This document shows, in pieces, positions 38,446 through 48,540 of a DNA stretch of 64,000 nt. Numbering within the stretch: position 1 is the first letter of the stretch; each line of letters starts with the position of its first letter. This DNA is from Monarcha castaneiventris obscurior. Its lineage: Eukaryota > Chordata > Aves > Passeriformes > Monarchidae. The notes under the pieces were generated by a model. That model searched no databases and had not been told where the DNA came from. It saw only the letters and a program-made list of their open reading frames with translations. The stretch covers positions 9,565,501-9,629,500 of the forward strand of contig JAMPIT010000493.1 in NCBI GenBank assembly GCA_026261815.1, given 5' to 3'. The position numbers were made by a program, and so were the translations under genes.

Positions 38446-40672
38446 CAGGTGCAAAAACAGAGAAAAAGAAGAATCAGAGAAAAAGAATCCGAGGATGCAA
38501 ATTTCCTGCTGTCCTTGCCCACGTCCCAAGGGAGCTCCTGACACATCCTTCATGGACTGGGCAGAAGTTGGGTGGAAAACCCCTCTTGTGGCTGGGTGTT
38601 AATGGGAGGAAGTGGAAAAATATTTAATTGATGAATGGTTTAATTGGTGAAAATATTTCATTGATGAAATTGATTTTTCTGCTGAAATATTTAATTGTTT
38701 CACGCTCCAGCTTTGGACTTGGAATCCATTTTACAGCTTTGGTAATGCTGCCACCTGAAATTTGCATTGATGAATGATCTGTATTAAACAAAAAAAAAAA
38801 CCACATAAAGAAATTCAGATCAGTGACTTCACAGAAAGCAGTGTTGGATAACTGTGTTTGTGTGGGATTCTAATTCCAGAGGAGCACAGACAGCACCATG
38901 TGAGGGCACCTCTGGTCCTTGGTTAAGGGATTCAGGAATGACCCAGAAAAAGTTAAAAAGGCAAAAATAAAAAGAAAAGTTTTGTTTCTGGAAGGTGCTT
39001 GTACAATTTCAGAGGGTTTTGACATCAGCACAATCAGAAGGGTGTAATCAAGGTAATCAAAAGCTTAAATAATCTCATTTAAACACCGTTCTGATTTGCA
39101 GAGGGGTGGGAGCAGAAGTGTTTCTAGTTCATCAGGTGAAATTCAAGGGAGGGATGGCCCTCCATTTCCCAAATGGAACCAGACAGAACCTATGGAAAAC
39201 TACCAGCAAGGGAAAGAGGAAAGTGGCCATAATTCTGTTCAGGAATCCAGATTAAGCCAGGATATCTCTGGATTCCCACACTGCTACTTTCAAGCCACAT
39301 CAAGGGATCCTCCTTCCAAAACTAATATCCTGCATTTTTCAATTTAATTGTATGATTTTCCCCCATTTTCGCAGCTCATGATTCAACAGCAGCTTCAGAA
39401 ATGAACAGATAATTAAATTTTCACTTTTCAGCCCCGATGCTTTGTTTGTTTAAGAACCTTGGTGAAGAAATGAGTGGCCCAGGAGTTGGTGTCACTCCAG
39501 CATCTCCTGATGTTTCTGGGAACCACCCACATCCAGCAGCAGGGAGATTCCAGAGAAATCCCATCCCTGGATGGAAGAGCACCAATCAAAGAAAAGGTTG
39601 GGTTTGTTTGAATTAGGGAAGGGAAAGCAGAGAAAAATAAACTGCAAACCAAAGTATGTTCCTACTTCTGCTCCTTTCCCCTGGATTGAGGAAGAGATCC
39701 AAACTTTCTGCACATTAAAGACAAGAAACATCTCTCTGCTTCCCTCAGTCCTTCCAACTCTATTTAGTCTTGATTCCAAAATCACTGAGAAAAGGAAAAA
39801 TCAAGGATTTTTGCACTGATTCCCATGGCTGAGCATCCCATCCGTGTTTAGCCTGAGGAGCACTGAGCTGTGTAAATACTTTTTTGGGCTTCAGTGGCAG
39901 AAAATAAGAGGGTTCAGTAAATGGATGCAAGAGAAAAAGGTCGTAATTATTCAACCAAAATATGGAACTCAGCTTGCTTAAATAAATATCCTCCTGCCCA
40001 AAGCCAGCAGGGGTTTTTTAATGTATTTTGTCCCATTGCAGGGATAAAACGAGGATGTAAATACTGATAACAGGAATTAGATCTAAAAAGAACCCTCGAT
40101 ATGGCAGGAGTGAGGGGATGAAATGATCCAAACCCTAATTCCCTTGGGAAAACACTCTGGAATGAAGGACAGAGCACTCAGGGCAGGGAGAGGTTCCTGA
40201 GGGCAGCCCAAAGCAGAGCTGTGAATTCAGGCAGGCGGGAAAAGGGGAAAACTCCAGCAAAATCCAAGGAGTCTGGGGAAAAGGCTGAGCCCTGGGTGGG
40301 AGCCAAATCAATCTCTTTGAGGGAAAATTAATCTCTGTGCTGGATGTCCTTGGGAGATGCTGCAATGAAGGTGGAATTTCCAGGGAGATTCGGAATCACA
40401 GCCAGAGGCTCCTGCAGCAGCCACCACTTGGAGCTGCAGAAAACCAGCTCTGTTCAAGGAGGGAATAAAGGGATCGAAGGAAATTCCCCAATTTTGGGTT
40501 TTTAAGTTGTTTCATTCTCAAAACACCTTCAAATACCACGGCAGTACAACAACCAGGATTTCTTTCCCTCAGGAAATCAGGATTTCTGCTGTCAGCTTCA
40601 GGCAGCAGCAGCAGGGCTGGGACGGGATCTTCCATGGGGAAAAGCCAGCGTTGGTTGGGTGCCCTGCATTTT
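38446..40672. other. unique non-coding sequence
   Basis: No gene recognised. Around 38615-38700 the motif ATATTTAATTG or a close variant recurs several times (short AT-rich repetition). Confidence 0.55.
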
Positions 40673-40693
40673 CCTCCATGAAATCCATGGAGG
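40673..40693. repeat. short inverted repeat (8-bp stem, 5-base loop)
   Basis: CCTCCATG, loop AAATC, then CATGGAGG. It lies 76 bases upstream of the first solo LTR and may be chance. Confidence 0.7.
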
Positions 40694-40768
40694 TCCATTT
40701 TCATCCATGAAATTCAGGTGGGTTCAAGGATACACAACTGTTCTTTTCCCTCAAAAATTGAATTCCTC

Positions 40769-41205
40769 TGATGCCTCTCCAGCCACCCAGAAACAGAGAC
40801 CAGACAGGAGGAAGGGAATAAAGGTCGGGGTTTATTTGAAGGCCTTCAAGGCACACCCTGGGGGAGCCAGAGGCTGCCTCCAAAAATGGACCCCAAGATG
40901 GACCCCAGGTCACGAGTTCTTCACACCTTTATAGGTTTGGTTCATTTGCATACCACGGTTAATTCTCCAATTAAAGCCCCAGTTCAATGATGGAATTCCC
41001 CTCAGCTTGCTCCCCCCTTAGAGGCTTTGGGTTACACATTTTGGGCCTAGCAGAGCCTGGCTGTCCTTGAAGGCAAAGCCTGGAGAGGCTTTGTTGTGTC
41101 TGCCCAGCACGAGAGAGCAGAAATTCCAGGCTACAAGGAACTGCAGAGTTACACTCTGAGCAGTGCAGGATTTGAGAAATATAAAAGTTAAAACCTAAGG
41201 CATCA
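40769..41205 (-). mobile_element. solo LTR of an endogenous retrovirus, copy 1
   Basis: A 437-bp element about 96% identical to copy 2 at 46210. It starts TGATGCCT and ends AGGCATCA, a perfect 8-bp terminal inverted repeat with TG...CA ends. The 4-bp direct repeat CCTC lies on both sides (40765-40768 and 41206-41209), a clean target duplication. The minus strand is the transcribed one: a TATAAAG box (plus 40927-40933) is followed about 95 bases later by AATAAA (plus 40831-40836) and a short U5. No primer-binding site, polypurine tract or viral gene adjoins, so it is a solo LTR left by recombination. A 4-bp duplication is typical of gammaretrovirus-like (class I) elements, but the family cannot be named from sight. 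Confidence 0.92.
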
Positions 41206-41209
41206 CCTC

Positions 41210-41267
41210 TCTGCAGTGCCCACCAGTGACACCCCAAAACCACCTCAGGCCTGGGCAACTTTTCCCC
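41210..41267. other. spacer between LTR and CR1
   Basis: Short unique sequence. Confidence 0.5.
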
Positions 41268-41412
41268 ACATGGGATCATGGAATGGTTTGGGTTGGAGGA
41301 GATTTAAAGCCCATCCCATTCCAACCCTGCCATGGCAGGGACACCTCCCACTGTCCCAGGGTGCTCCAAGCTCCATCCAACCTGGCCTTGGACACTGCCA
41401 GGGATGGGGGAA
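41268..41412 (-). mobile_element. CR1 LINE 3' fragment, minus strand
   Basis: ATCATGGAATGGTTTGGGTT, AAGCCCATCCCATTCCAACC, CATGGCAGGGACACCTCCCA and CATCCAACCTGGCCTTGGAC appear in order. These are the reverse complement of a CR1 3' end. Confidence 0.92.
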
Positions 41413-41948
41413 GTATTCCCAAGTTTCCTGGCTCCTGGAGTTTGAGTTCTAGGGAAGGAAGGGGCTGAAACCACGGAGCTTCACTGGGAGCTCGGTCTGA
41501 AGGGCTGAGCCAGCAGTGCTGCAATGATCCCTGGAATCCTCACTGAATTCCCAATATTCCGTGTCTCTGGAGTGCAGGGAACAGCAAAAAATGAGGGATT
41601 GAGAGACACCAGGGATGGTTCCCCACAGGGGCTTTTGCTGCCAAACCCTCTGCTGTCCTTCCCTTCCAGAGAGAGGAAAAAAAAGAGAATCCATCAGCAG
41701 CGTTAAAAAAAAAAAAAAATAAAATTGCAACTCTCCATTCCACGTTATTGCAGAAAAGTAATTAAAATCCAACTGCTGCCTCCATCCCCTGGGAGCAAAT
41801 TTTTACTGGAAACGAGAAGGAAAGGTGGTTGGACTGTGGAAACATTTACCAGCTGCAGGTATAATGCCGTGTCTGTTGTCAGAGGGAACATTTCATTGGT
41901 TTATTTCTGGAGGATTATTTAGAGGGTTGTGGTCTCTACGTCCAGGTC
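41413..41948. other. unique non-coding sequence
   Basis: Nothing recognised except an A15 run at 41705-41719. Confidence 0.55.
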
Positions 41949-42263
41949 TGAAGAGGAAAAAAAAAAAAGGAGAAGAAAAAAAAAAAAACCCCAGCCTCTG
42001 AGGTGTGCCTTCTTTCTGCAGAATAGTGATTTGTTACGTGTTTGTCTGAGTTAAATATAGCAGCCAGGCCTTCGGCACAGGCCCGTATTTTATCCTGCTT
42101 GCTTTTAAAAAAGAGAAGGGGAAAAAAAAAGGCAGGGGGAAAAAAGGAAAAAAAAAGAAGAGCAAAATAAAAGGGGAAAAAAGAAGAAGGGGGAAAAAAA
42201 AAATCTTGTTTGGATAGAAGAAAAAGATGTAAAAAAAATAAAAGCGAAGAGAAAAAGAAAAAT
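41949..42263 (+). repeat. two A/G-rich purine tracts
   Basis: 41950-41988 and 42106-42263 are A-rich with GAAGAA and GGGGAAAA blocks, separated by about 115 bases of normal sequence. A 217-codon minus frame (42105-42758) owes its Phe/Leu/Ser-rich C-terminal half to this tract and its other half to a CR1, so it is not a gene. Confidence 0.85.
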
Positions 42264-42524
42264 CAGGGAAGCCACAGTTCTGAGGTTTGTTTCCATTTTC
42301 AGGTGTTCAGTGGTGGAAAATTCAATTTTCAGCGATGGCATGGGGCAGTTCCAGCCACATTTCAACGCTCTCTGGTGGCTGTTCTGTCTCCAGAGGTGGT
42401 TCCTGATCCTTGGAAGTTCCCAGCTCAGAAGGGAGCGGTGTAACCTCTGGGGTTCAGTCACTTGGACAGGGGAGAAGTTGTGCCAGGGCACCTGATGGCT
42501 CCATGGATCTGCCTTCTTCTTCCC

Positions 42525-42705
42525 CCTGAGGGTGAGGAGGGGCTGGGATGGAATTCCCAGAGCAGCTGTGGCTGCCCCTGGATCCCTGGGAGTGTCCAAG
42601 GCCAGGTTGGAGCACCCTGGGATATTGGAAGTTGTCCCTGCTATGGCAGGGTTGGGTTGGGAATGATCCTTAAGGTGCCTTCCAACCAAAATTGTTCCAT
42701 GCAAG
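42525..42705 (+). mobile_element. CR1 LINE 3' fragment, plus strand
   Basis: GAGGAGGGGCTGGGATGGAA, GGCTGCCCCTGGATCCCTGG, GAGTGTCCAAGGCCAGGTTG and CCTTAAGGTGCCTTCCAACC follow the CR1 3' order. It closely resembles the copy at 37840 and belongs to the same subfamily. Confidence 0.92.
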
Positions 42706-43128
42706 GTTTCAAATTTAATTTGAAAATATTCCAAAGTCAGGAGGATGAATCCCCTCACTGAGGAGATTACCTTTGGAAGTTGTTTGATTTCAAGAATTTA
42801 ATGTCAATATTAAGCCTGACTTAAATTAAACCCCAGGACTGCTCTCATTCCCCTTCTGAATTTGGGTTTTCCCCTATTTCTGTCACACTTCCAAACTTTG
42901 ACATTTCCTCTGCTGCCCTGAGAAGCAGGAACAGATAATCCTGGAGTTATTTTTGCTGCTTTCAGAGGGGAGAGGAGGAAATCAGATCCCATCCATTCCC
43001 GCCGAGCTGCACCCTCACAATCATCACGGATCTGCTCATAATTTGTCTGCTCCCAACCACACAAATCCTCTGCCAGCTCCAGACTCACAACACTGCAAGT
43101 GTTGAAGGATTGAAGTCTAGCTCTGATT
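42706..43128. other. unique non-coding sequence
   Basis: Nothing recognised. Confidence 0.55.
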
Positions 43129-43861
43129 TTGCTGCTGGATTCTCCCAAAATCCAGCTGGATCCTCCCAAAAAACCTGCTGGATTCTCCCAAAATCCAGCT
43201 GGATCCTCCCAAAAAACCTGCTGGATTCTCCCAAAAATCCTCCTGGATCCCCCCAAAAATCCTGCGGGATTCACTCAAAAATCCTGCTGGATCCTCCCAA
43301 AAAACCTGCTGGATTCTCCCAAAAATCCTGCTGGATCCTCCCAAAAAACCTGCTGGATCCTCCCAAAAAACCTGCTGGATCCTCCCAAAAATCCTGCTGG
43401 ATTCTCCCAAAAATCCTGCTGGATCCTCCCAAAAATCCTGCTGGATTCTCCCAAAAATCCTGCTGGATTCTCCCAAAAAACCTGCTGGATTCTCCCAAAA
43501 ATCCTCCTGGATCCCCCCAAAAATCCTGCTGGATTCACTCAAAAATCCTCCTGGATCCCCCCAAAAATCCTGCTGGATTCACTCAAAAATCCTGCTGGAT
43601 CCTCCCAAAAATCCTGCTGGATCCTCCCAAAAAACCTGCTGGATTCTCCCAAAAATCCTGCTGGATCCTCCCAAAAAACCTGCTGGATCCTCCCAAAAAT
43701 CCTGCTGGATCCTCCCAAAAAACCTGCTGGATTCACTCAAAAATCCTGCTGGATCCTCCCAAAAATCCTGCTGGATCCTCCCAAAAATCCTGCTGGATTC
43801 TCCCAAAATCCTGCTGGATTCTCCCAAAATCCTGCTGGATTCTCCCAAAATCCTGCTGGAC
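43129..43861 (+). repeat. 22-bp minisatellite, about 33 copies
   Basis: The unit is CCTGCTGGATCCTCCCAAAA plus AA or AT. Variants include GGATTC, CCAGCTGG, CCTCCTGGATCCCCCC and ATTCACTC; the last three units (about 43790-43860) are 21 bp. The consensus has no stop codon in any frame. Since 22 is not a multiple of three, each frame cycles through all three registers and yields a 22-residue repeat, for example PAGSSQK, CWILPK, NLLDPPK. Frames of 256 and 314 codons on plus and up to 141 on minus are by-products. Confidence 0.97.
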
Positions 43862-44605
43862 CCCGCTTTCCCTGCCCTAGCACAAGACACTTTGCCAGAG
43901 GGTGTTTAGAGCTCCTTTCCCATAAAAGCAGTGGGAAAAGAGATCCCAAAAATAACCCGGAGAGCAGGGATGGAGCAGGGCAGAGCTGGAGGCCTCAGAG
44001 CTGCTGGATGTGCTGGGGATGGGTGAGAGGAGCAGCCACACAAGGAGAAAAGGAGAGTTTCCTGTTGGGATAAATCCTTCCCACTTATCCCATTATTCCA
44101 AGGGGTTTGTCCAGGCAATCCCCATCTCGTTTCAAGGACAAAGCTCCATAAACACCACTGGAGTGCTGGGAACAGCCCTTGGGGTTGGATTTCTGGCTGG
44201 ATTATCCAGGAGAAGTGAGGAATTTTAGTAGCACAGGACCCTGAGCTTCCTTTCAAATGGCAAATTTCCCTTTTGGAGGATATAAATAAATATTCTCTGT
44301 TTTCCCCTGACATTTCAGTGGGCATTGTGTTTTTTCCTCTGGAATCTCCATGAATACATTTAATTACACCTACATGGAGAGATCTATCAATATATATATT
44401 CATATGTGTAATTTCCTATTTCTCTAAAGCTCAAAGCTCAGGAATCCCTTACCCATAACCCGCTCTCAGTTTCTGAATTAACTCTGATTTATATTAATCC
44501 TCTTTAATAACCTGCTCCCCTCTGCCCTGGACTCAGAAACTCCAACTGCACTTCCAAACTTTGGAAGGAGACTCTGAGATAATAAAATTTGCAATATTGC
44601 AGCAA
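43862..44605. other. unique non-coding sequence
   Basis: Nothing recognised. Both strands hold only short or chance frames. Confidence 0.55.
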
Positions 44606-44634
44606 ATTATTAATAATTATTATTATTATTATTG
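44606..44634 (+). repeat. (TTA)n microsatellite
   Basis: ATTATTAATAATTATTATTA-type run, short and imperfect. Confidence 0.88.
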
Positions 44635-45371
44635 CCATTTCCAATAATAAAAAAGCAGATATTTCTACCAAAAAAAAAAGAGGAGCTGATTGATTTATGT
44701 TTAATACTGCAATGAAAACAAGTTTAGACCCAAAAGTTAGACTTAACACCGACAGAAACAAGTTTTAAGGGATGAAATATTTCATGTTAAAATACTCGCT
44801 TCGAGTGTTTTTTCGAAAGGAATTTACTCATTTCATTTTATTATGGAATTTTTGCCGTGCAGCACTGCAAGGAACTCAGAGCCTCACAGCTGGGGAGATC
44901 CTTTGGGCTGGACATCCGTCAGTCAAATAAATTCCTGAGACAACCCGTGCATCAAGGCCAGGAGCAGGAATGAAAGCTGACAACTCCAACGTTGGGAAAT
45001 TCCCTTCCACAATAACAAAACTCCAACTGCTGGGGCTGTCTGAGGGTCCTGGAGGGGTTTGGAAGTCCCTGGAGTTTCTCACATTCAACTTTTGATGTTA
45101 AAACAGTTTTATTTCCCCAAGGGTTGTGTGTGAGGAGCATCCCAGCCCTCAGCTCCTCGGGGATGTGGCACCTCCTCAACCCACCCTGTTCCCACCTGCA
45201 TCTACCTGACTGCTGAGTGCACCCCATGAACATTTAAAAAGATATTTACAGGTGGTTTTCAGTTCACTCCCCTCCATTTTTCCATGAATGAGACAGGATT
45301 TGTAAGAAATAACTTTCCTGGGAGTGGGGAGCTTTGGTTTGCCAGCCTGGGTCGGGTTCCTGCGACAACAG
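44635..45371. other. unique non-coding sequence
   Basis: Nothing recognised. Confidence 0.55.
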
Positions 45372-45480
45372 GGCCATGGTTTGGTGGGACTGGGCAGTGT
45401 TTGGTTTATGGTTGCACTCAGTGACCTTTAAAGGTCTTTTCCAGCCCAAATTATGCTCTGATCCCATGGATTGCTGCAGG
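45372..45480 (+). mobile_element. CR1 LINE 3' UTR fragment, plus strand
   Basis: GGGCCATGGTTTGGTGGGAC, TGGGCAGTGTTTGGTTTATG, GTTGCACTCAGTGACCTTTA and AAGGTCTTTTCCAGCCC match the CR1 3' UTR just before the octamers, which are decayed here. Confidence 0.85.
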
Positions 45481-45794
45481 TTTTGCTGCCTGTGCCAGAG
45501 CCCTGTGGAACCTGATCGGCCACCAGGCATTCGGGCTTTGGGCCGTTTCCTTTCGGAGACACAAATAGTTTAATTGGCTAAGCTCATAATGAGAGCTCTC
45601 CTTTTACCCAGGAGAGCCCCCTGATTTCAAAGATAAACCCTGGAAAGCCAAGCTCTGGTTCTGGGCAATGTCAGAACTCCTTGGATTTGGCAATCAGGGA
45701 ATTCCAAAGGCTCCCTCTGGCTGAGGATGTGGAATGGTCACACACTGGAGTTGTTTTTCTGCTGAAGTTACCACTGTCCCTGGTTCCAGATCTT
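45481..45794. other. spacer between two CR1 pieces
   Basis: About 310 bases of unique sequence. Confidence 0.5.
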
Positions 45795-46052
45795 CAGCAG
45801 GGACAGCAGGAGAGGAAACAGCCTCAAGATGTGCCAGGAGAGGTTTAGATTGGAAATCAGGGAAAATTCCTTCATGGAAAGGGATGTCAAGCATGGAAAA
45901 GGCTGCTCAGGGTGGTGTGGAGTCACCATCCCTGGAAGTGTTCAAAAAATGGGTGGAAGTGGCACCTGGGGACAGGTTCAGTGGTGGAGATGGCTTGGGG
46001 ATGGGACTCGATCATCTTAGAGATCTTTTCCAACCTGAACCACCCTGGGATT
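45795..46052 (+). mobile_element. CR1 LINE 3' region, plus strand
   Basis: The complete 3' order is present: ORF2-tail text (FRLEIRENSF in frame), TCACCATCCCTGGAAGTGTT, GGTTCAGTGGTGGAGATGGC, GGGACTCGATCATCTTAGAG and TCTTTTCCAACCTGAACCAC, ending before eroded octamers. Single-base indels break the reading frame. Confidence 0.92.
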
Positions 46053-46209
46053 CACATTTCCCTGCCCATTTTCTTCCTGCATTCCAGAAGGAACTGTAAA
46101 TCCTCTGCAGAAACGACCACATTTTCATTCCCTGCTCTGGCCAGGATACATTTTCTTTTGTAATATTTCCAATATTTCCAATAAACACTGGAGTTTCCAG
46201 TTCTTCCAT

Positions 46210-46646
46210 TGATGCCTTCTGCAGCCACCCAGAAACAGAGACCAGACAAGAGGAAGGGAATAAAGGTCAGGATTTATTTGAAGGCCTTCAAGGCACACCC
46301 TGGGGGAGCCAGAGGCTGCCTCCAAAAATGGACCCCAAGATGGACCCCAGGTCACGAGTTCTTCACACCTTTATAGCTTTGGTTCATTTGCATACCACGG
46401 TTAATTCTCCAATTAAAGCCCCAGGTCAATGATGGAATTCCCCTCAGCTTGCTCCCCCTTAGAGGCTTTGGGTTACACATTTTGGGCCTAGCAGAGCCTG
46501 GCTGTGCTTGAAGGCAAAGCCTGGAGAGGCTTTGTTGTGTGTGCCCAGCACAAGAGAGCAGAAATTCCAGGCTACAAGGAACTGCAGAGTTACACTCTAA
46601 GCAGTACAGAAATTGAAAAATATAAAAGTTAAAACCTAAGGCATCA
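46210..46646 (-). mobile_element. solo LTR of an endogenous retrovirus, copy 2
   Basis: Also 437 bp, same family and orientation as copy 1, differing at about 16 positions. The ends TGATGCCTT...AAGGCATCA form a 9-bp inverted repeat. The target duplication is CCAT (46206-46209 and 46647-46650), different from copy 1, so this is an independent insertion. Minus-strand signals are TATAAAG (plus 46369-46375) and AATAAA (plus 46273-46278). No viral gene adjoins. Confidence 0.92.
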
Positions 46647-46650
46647 CCAT

Positions 46651-47910
46651 GATCCATGGGCTGTTACCGCAAAAACAAAAAATCATTCAAAAAACAAGGA
46701 ACCAGCAAGAAAACTTTCAGCCCTCAGAGAGACCAAGGACTCAGCACTGAGGAGAACATGGAATTCCTCCCCCATTTTTTCCCCACCCCATGTGGGATCC
46801 ATCCCATGGGAAGGGGATGGTGTTGCTGTAGATTAGCAGGAGCTGCCATCAGAGAGATTTTAATGAAACATTAACGGCCCAGCTTTAATAGGAATTTCAG
46901 CAGGACCTCAATGAAGTCATTGGGAGGGAGATATTGTCCCATTAAGCCCAGTAAAACCTTAAGCTCCTGTCTGGAGGAGAAGCTGTGGGCAGTTAAAGTG
47001 ACCATCAATTTCAGCAGCTGATGTTCTTTACAAGTCTCTGAAGTGTGAAGTCCCAGCCTGGCTGATGTATTTCACTTTAATTTCCTTTTGGAAAACAGAG
47101 CTGTGGTTAGTGGGGAACCTCCTGCACGCTCCCACACGGGCAAGGAGAGCCTGAGGAGTGCAGGGAAGGAGGAAATTATTTAACCCTTTCCAAAAGCTAT
47201 ACAATTTCTTTAGTTAAGTAAAGAAAAATAAGCAGAGATGGTTTCTCCTTTAGTTCCTGTGTGAAAATAAACAAAAGTTGTGCATAGCTAATAACCAGCT
47301 TAGGGCCCCTTGCTAATATCTCCTCCAGCTCCTGAAAACTGTCTGAAAAATCCCTTTTTTTCCCCATTTCCCTGCACTTCAAGCAAGTTCTAAGTCAGCA
47401 GCTCGTGCCCTCTGTAGGGGAAGAAGATAAGAATCGTGTAATTCCATCTGATTTGCCATTTCCAAGCTATTCCTCTGCCACAGACCACACAGGTACACAG
47501 AGATTCCTCATCAGATGGAGCTCGCTGCACATTTTGGGTCAAACCTGAGGTTTTCAAAGTGGTTCTGCTGCCAAAATGGGCTGAGAGGAGCCAAGATGAT
47601 AAAACAGAGTCAAGATAACACAAGGAAAGGTGTAATAATGAGAATACCCACCTAAATGATGTTCAAAAGAGAAAAAAATGTTCCCTGCTTTAACTGTACC
47701 ATGGATATATTGATGTATTTTATATACATAGATACTGATTATTGCAGAGAGATTGAGAAATGGCAACAGGAATGAAAACACTTTGGGGATTTTCCCCTAT
47801 GTTCTTAGAAATTAAAAATTTAGGAATTAATTCATATCATCAGGAGCACCCTACCTGCCAAAAACCCAGCAAAGACAAAGGATTTGTGACCCTTTAAGAG
47901 AGGGACCTGC
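46651..47910. other. unique non-coding sequence
   Basis: No gene or repeat recognised. Confidence 0.6.
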
Positions 47911-48540
47911 AAATAAATCAACAGAATTTGGGGCTGGGAGTGGACTAAATGCATTTATTGATAATTGCAGGGCTCTAAATTATTATTTTTAATAAAAAGA
48001 CAGCCAACTGGCCTCTTAAAAGGTGTTATAAACTCATGGACATCACCAAATGGAATCAGACACATTATTCCATCTGCAGGATCACGGTGCCACTCCATTG
48101 AGCCACTCATTAGCCCAAGGGAGCCCAAATTTCCTGGGAAAACAGACAGGGATGTGCTGAGGAGCCTCTCCAGGAGTGCAGGAAGTGTCCCCAGTGCTGG
48201 CAGCTCCAGAGGAATCAGCAAACAAATCAACAGAATTTGGGGTTGGAAGTTGACTAAATGCATTTATCTCTGCTTACAGGGCTCTAAATTATTATTTTTG
48301 ATAAAAAGACAGCCAACTGGCCTCTTAAAAGATGTTATAAACTCACGGACATCACCGAATCCCAGGAATTTGTTTTTTAAAAAACGGAATCAGACGCATA
48401 AATAAAAACCCCAGCCAGTTTTATTATTCCATCTGCAGGATCAGGGCGCCACTAATTAGCCCAATTTCCAGGGAAAACAGACAGGGATGTGCTGAGGAGC
48501 CTCTCCAGGAGTGCAACAAGTTGGCAGCTCTGGGGGAATC
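47911..48540 (+). repeat. 309-bp tandem duplication (two diverged copies)
   Basis: AAATAAATCAACAGAATTTG starts copy 1 at 47911 and AAACAAATCAACAGAATTTG starts copy 2 at 48220. Shared blocks include CTAAATGCATTTAT, GGGCTCTAAATTATTATTTT, AGACAGCCAACTGGCCTCTT and GATGTGCTGAGGAGCCTCTC. Copy 2 has an insert at about 48360-48427 and has lost pieces after the GCGCCACT motif. The divergence is visible to the eye, so the duplication is not recent. Confidence 0.93.

Noticed and set aside
42105..42758. 217-codon minus-strand frame
   Set aside because: It joins a CR1 fragment to the complement of an A/G-rich tract; its Phe/Leu/Ser-rich end is compositional.
43110..44073. Plus frames of 256 and 314 codons with a 22-residue repeat (PAGSSQK...)
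   Set aside because: Produced by the 22-bp stop-free array; frames exist on both strands alike, with no signal of a real start or flanking domain.
40769..46646. A complete provirus bounded by two LTRs
   Set aside because: Each LTR has its own 4-bp target duplication, the outer flanks do not match (CCTC versus CCAT), no primer-binding site adjoins, and the interior is CR1 pieces, a minisatellite and unique DNA without viral genes.
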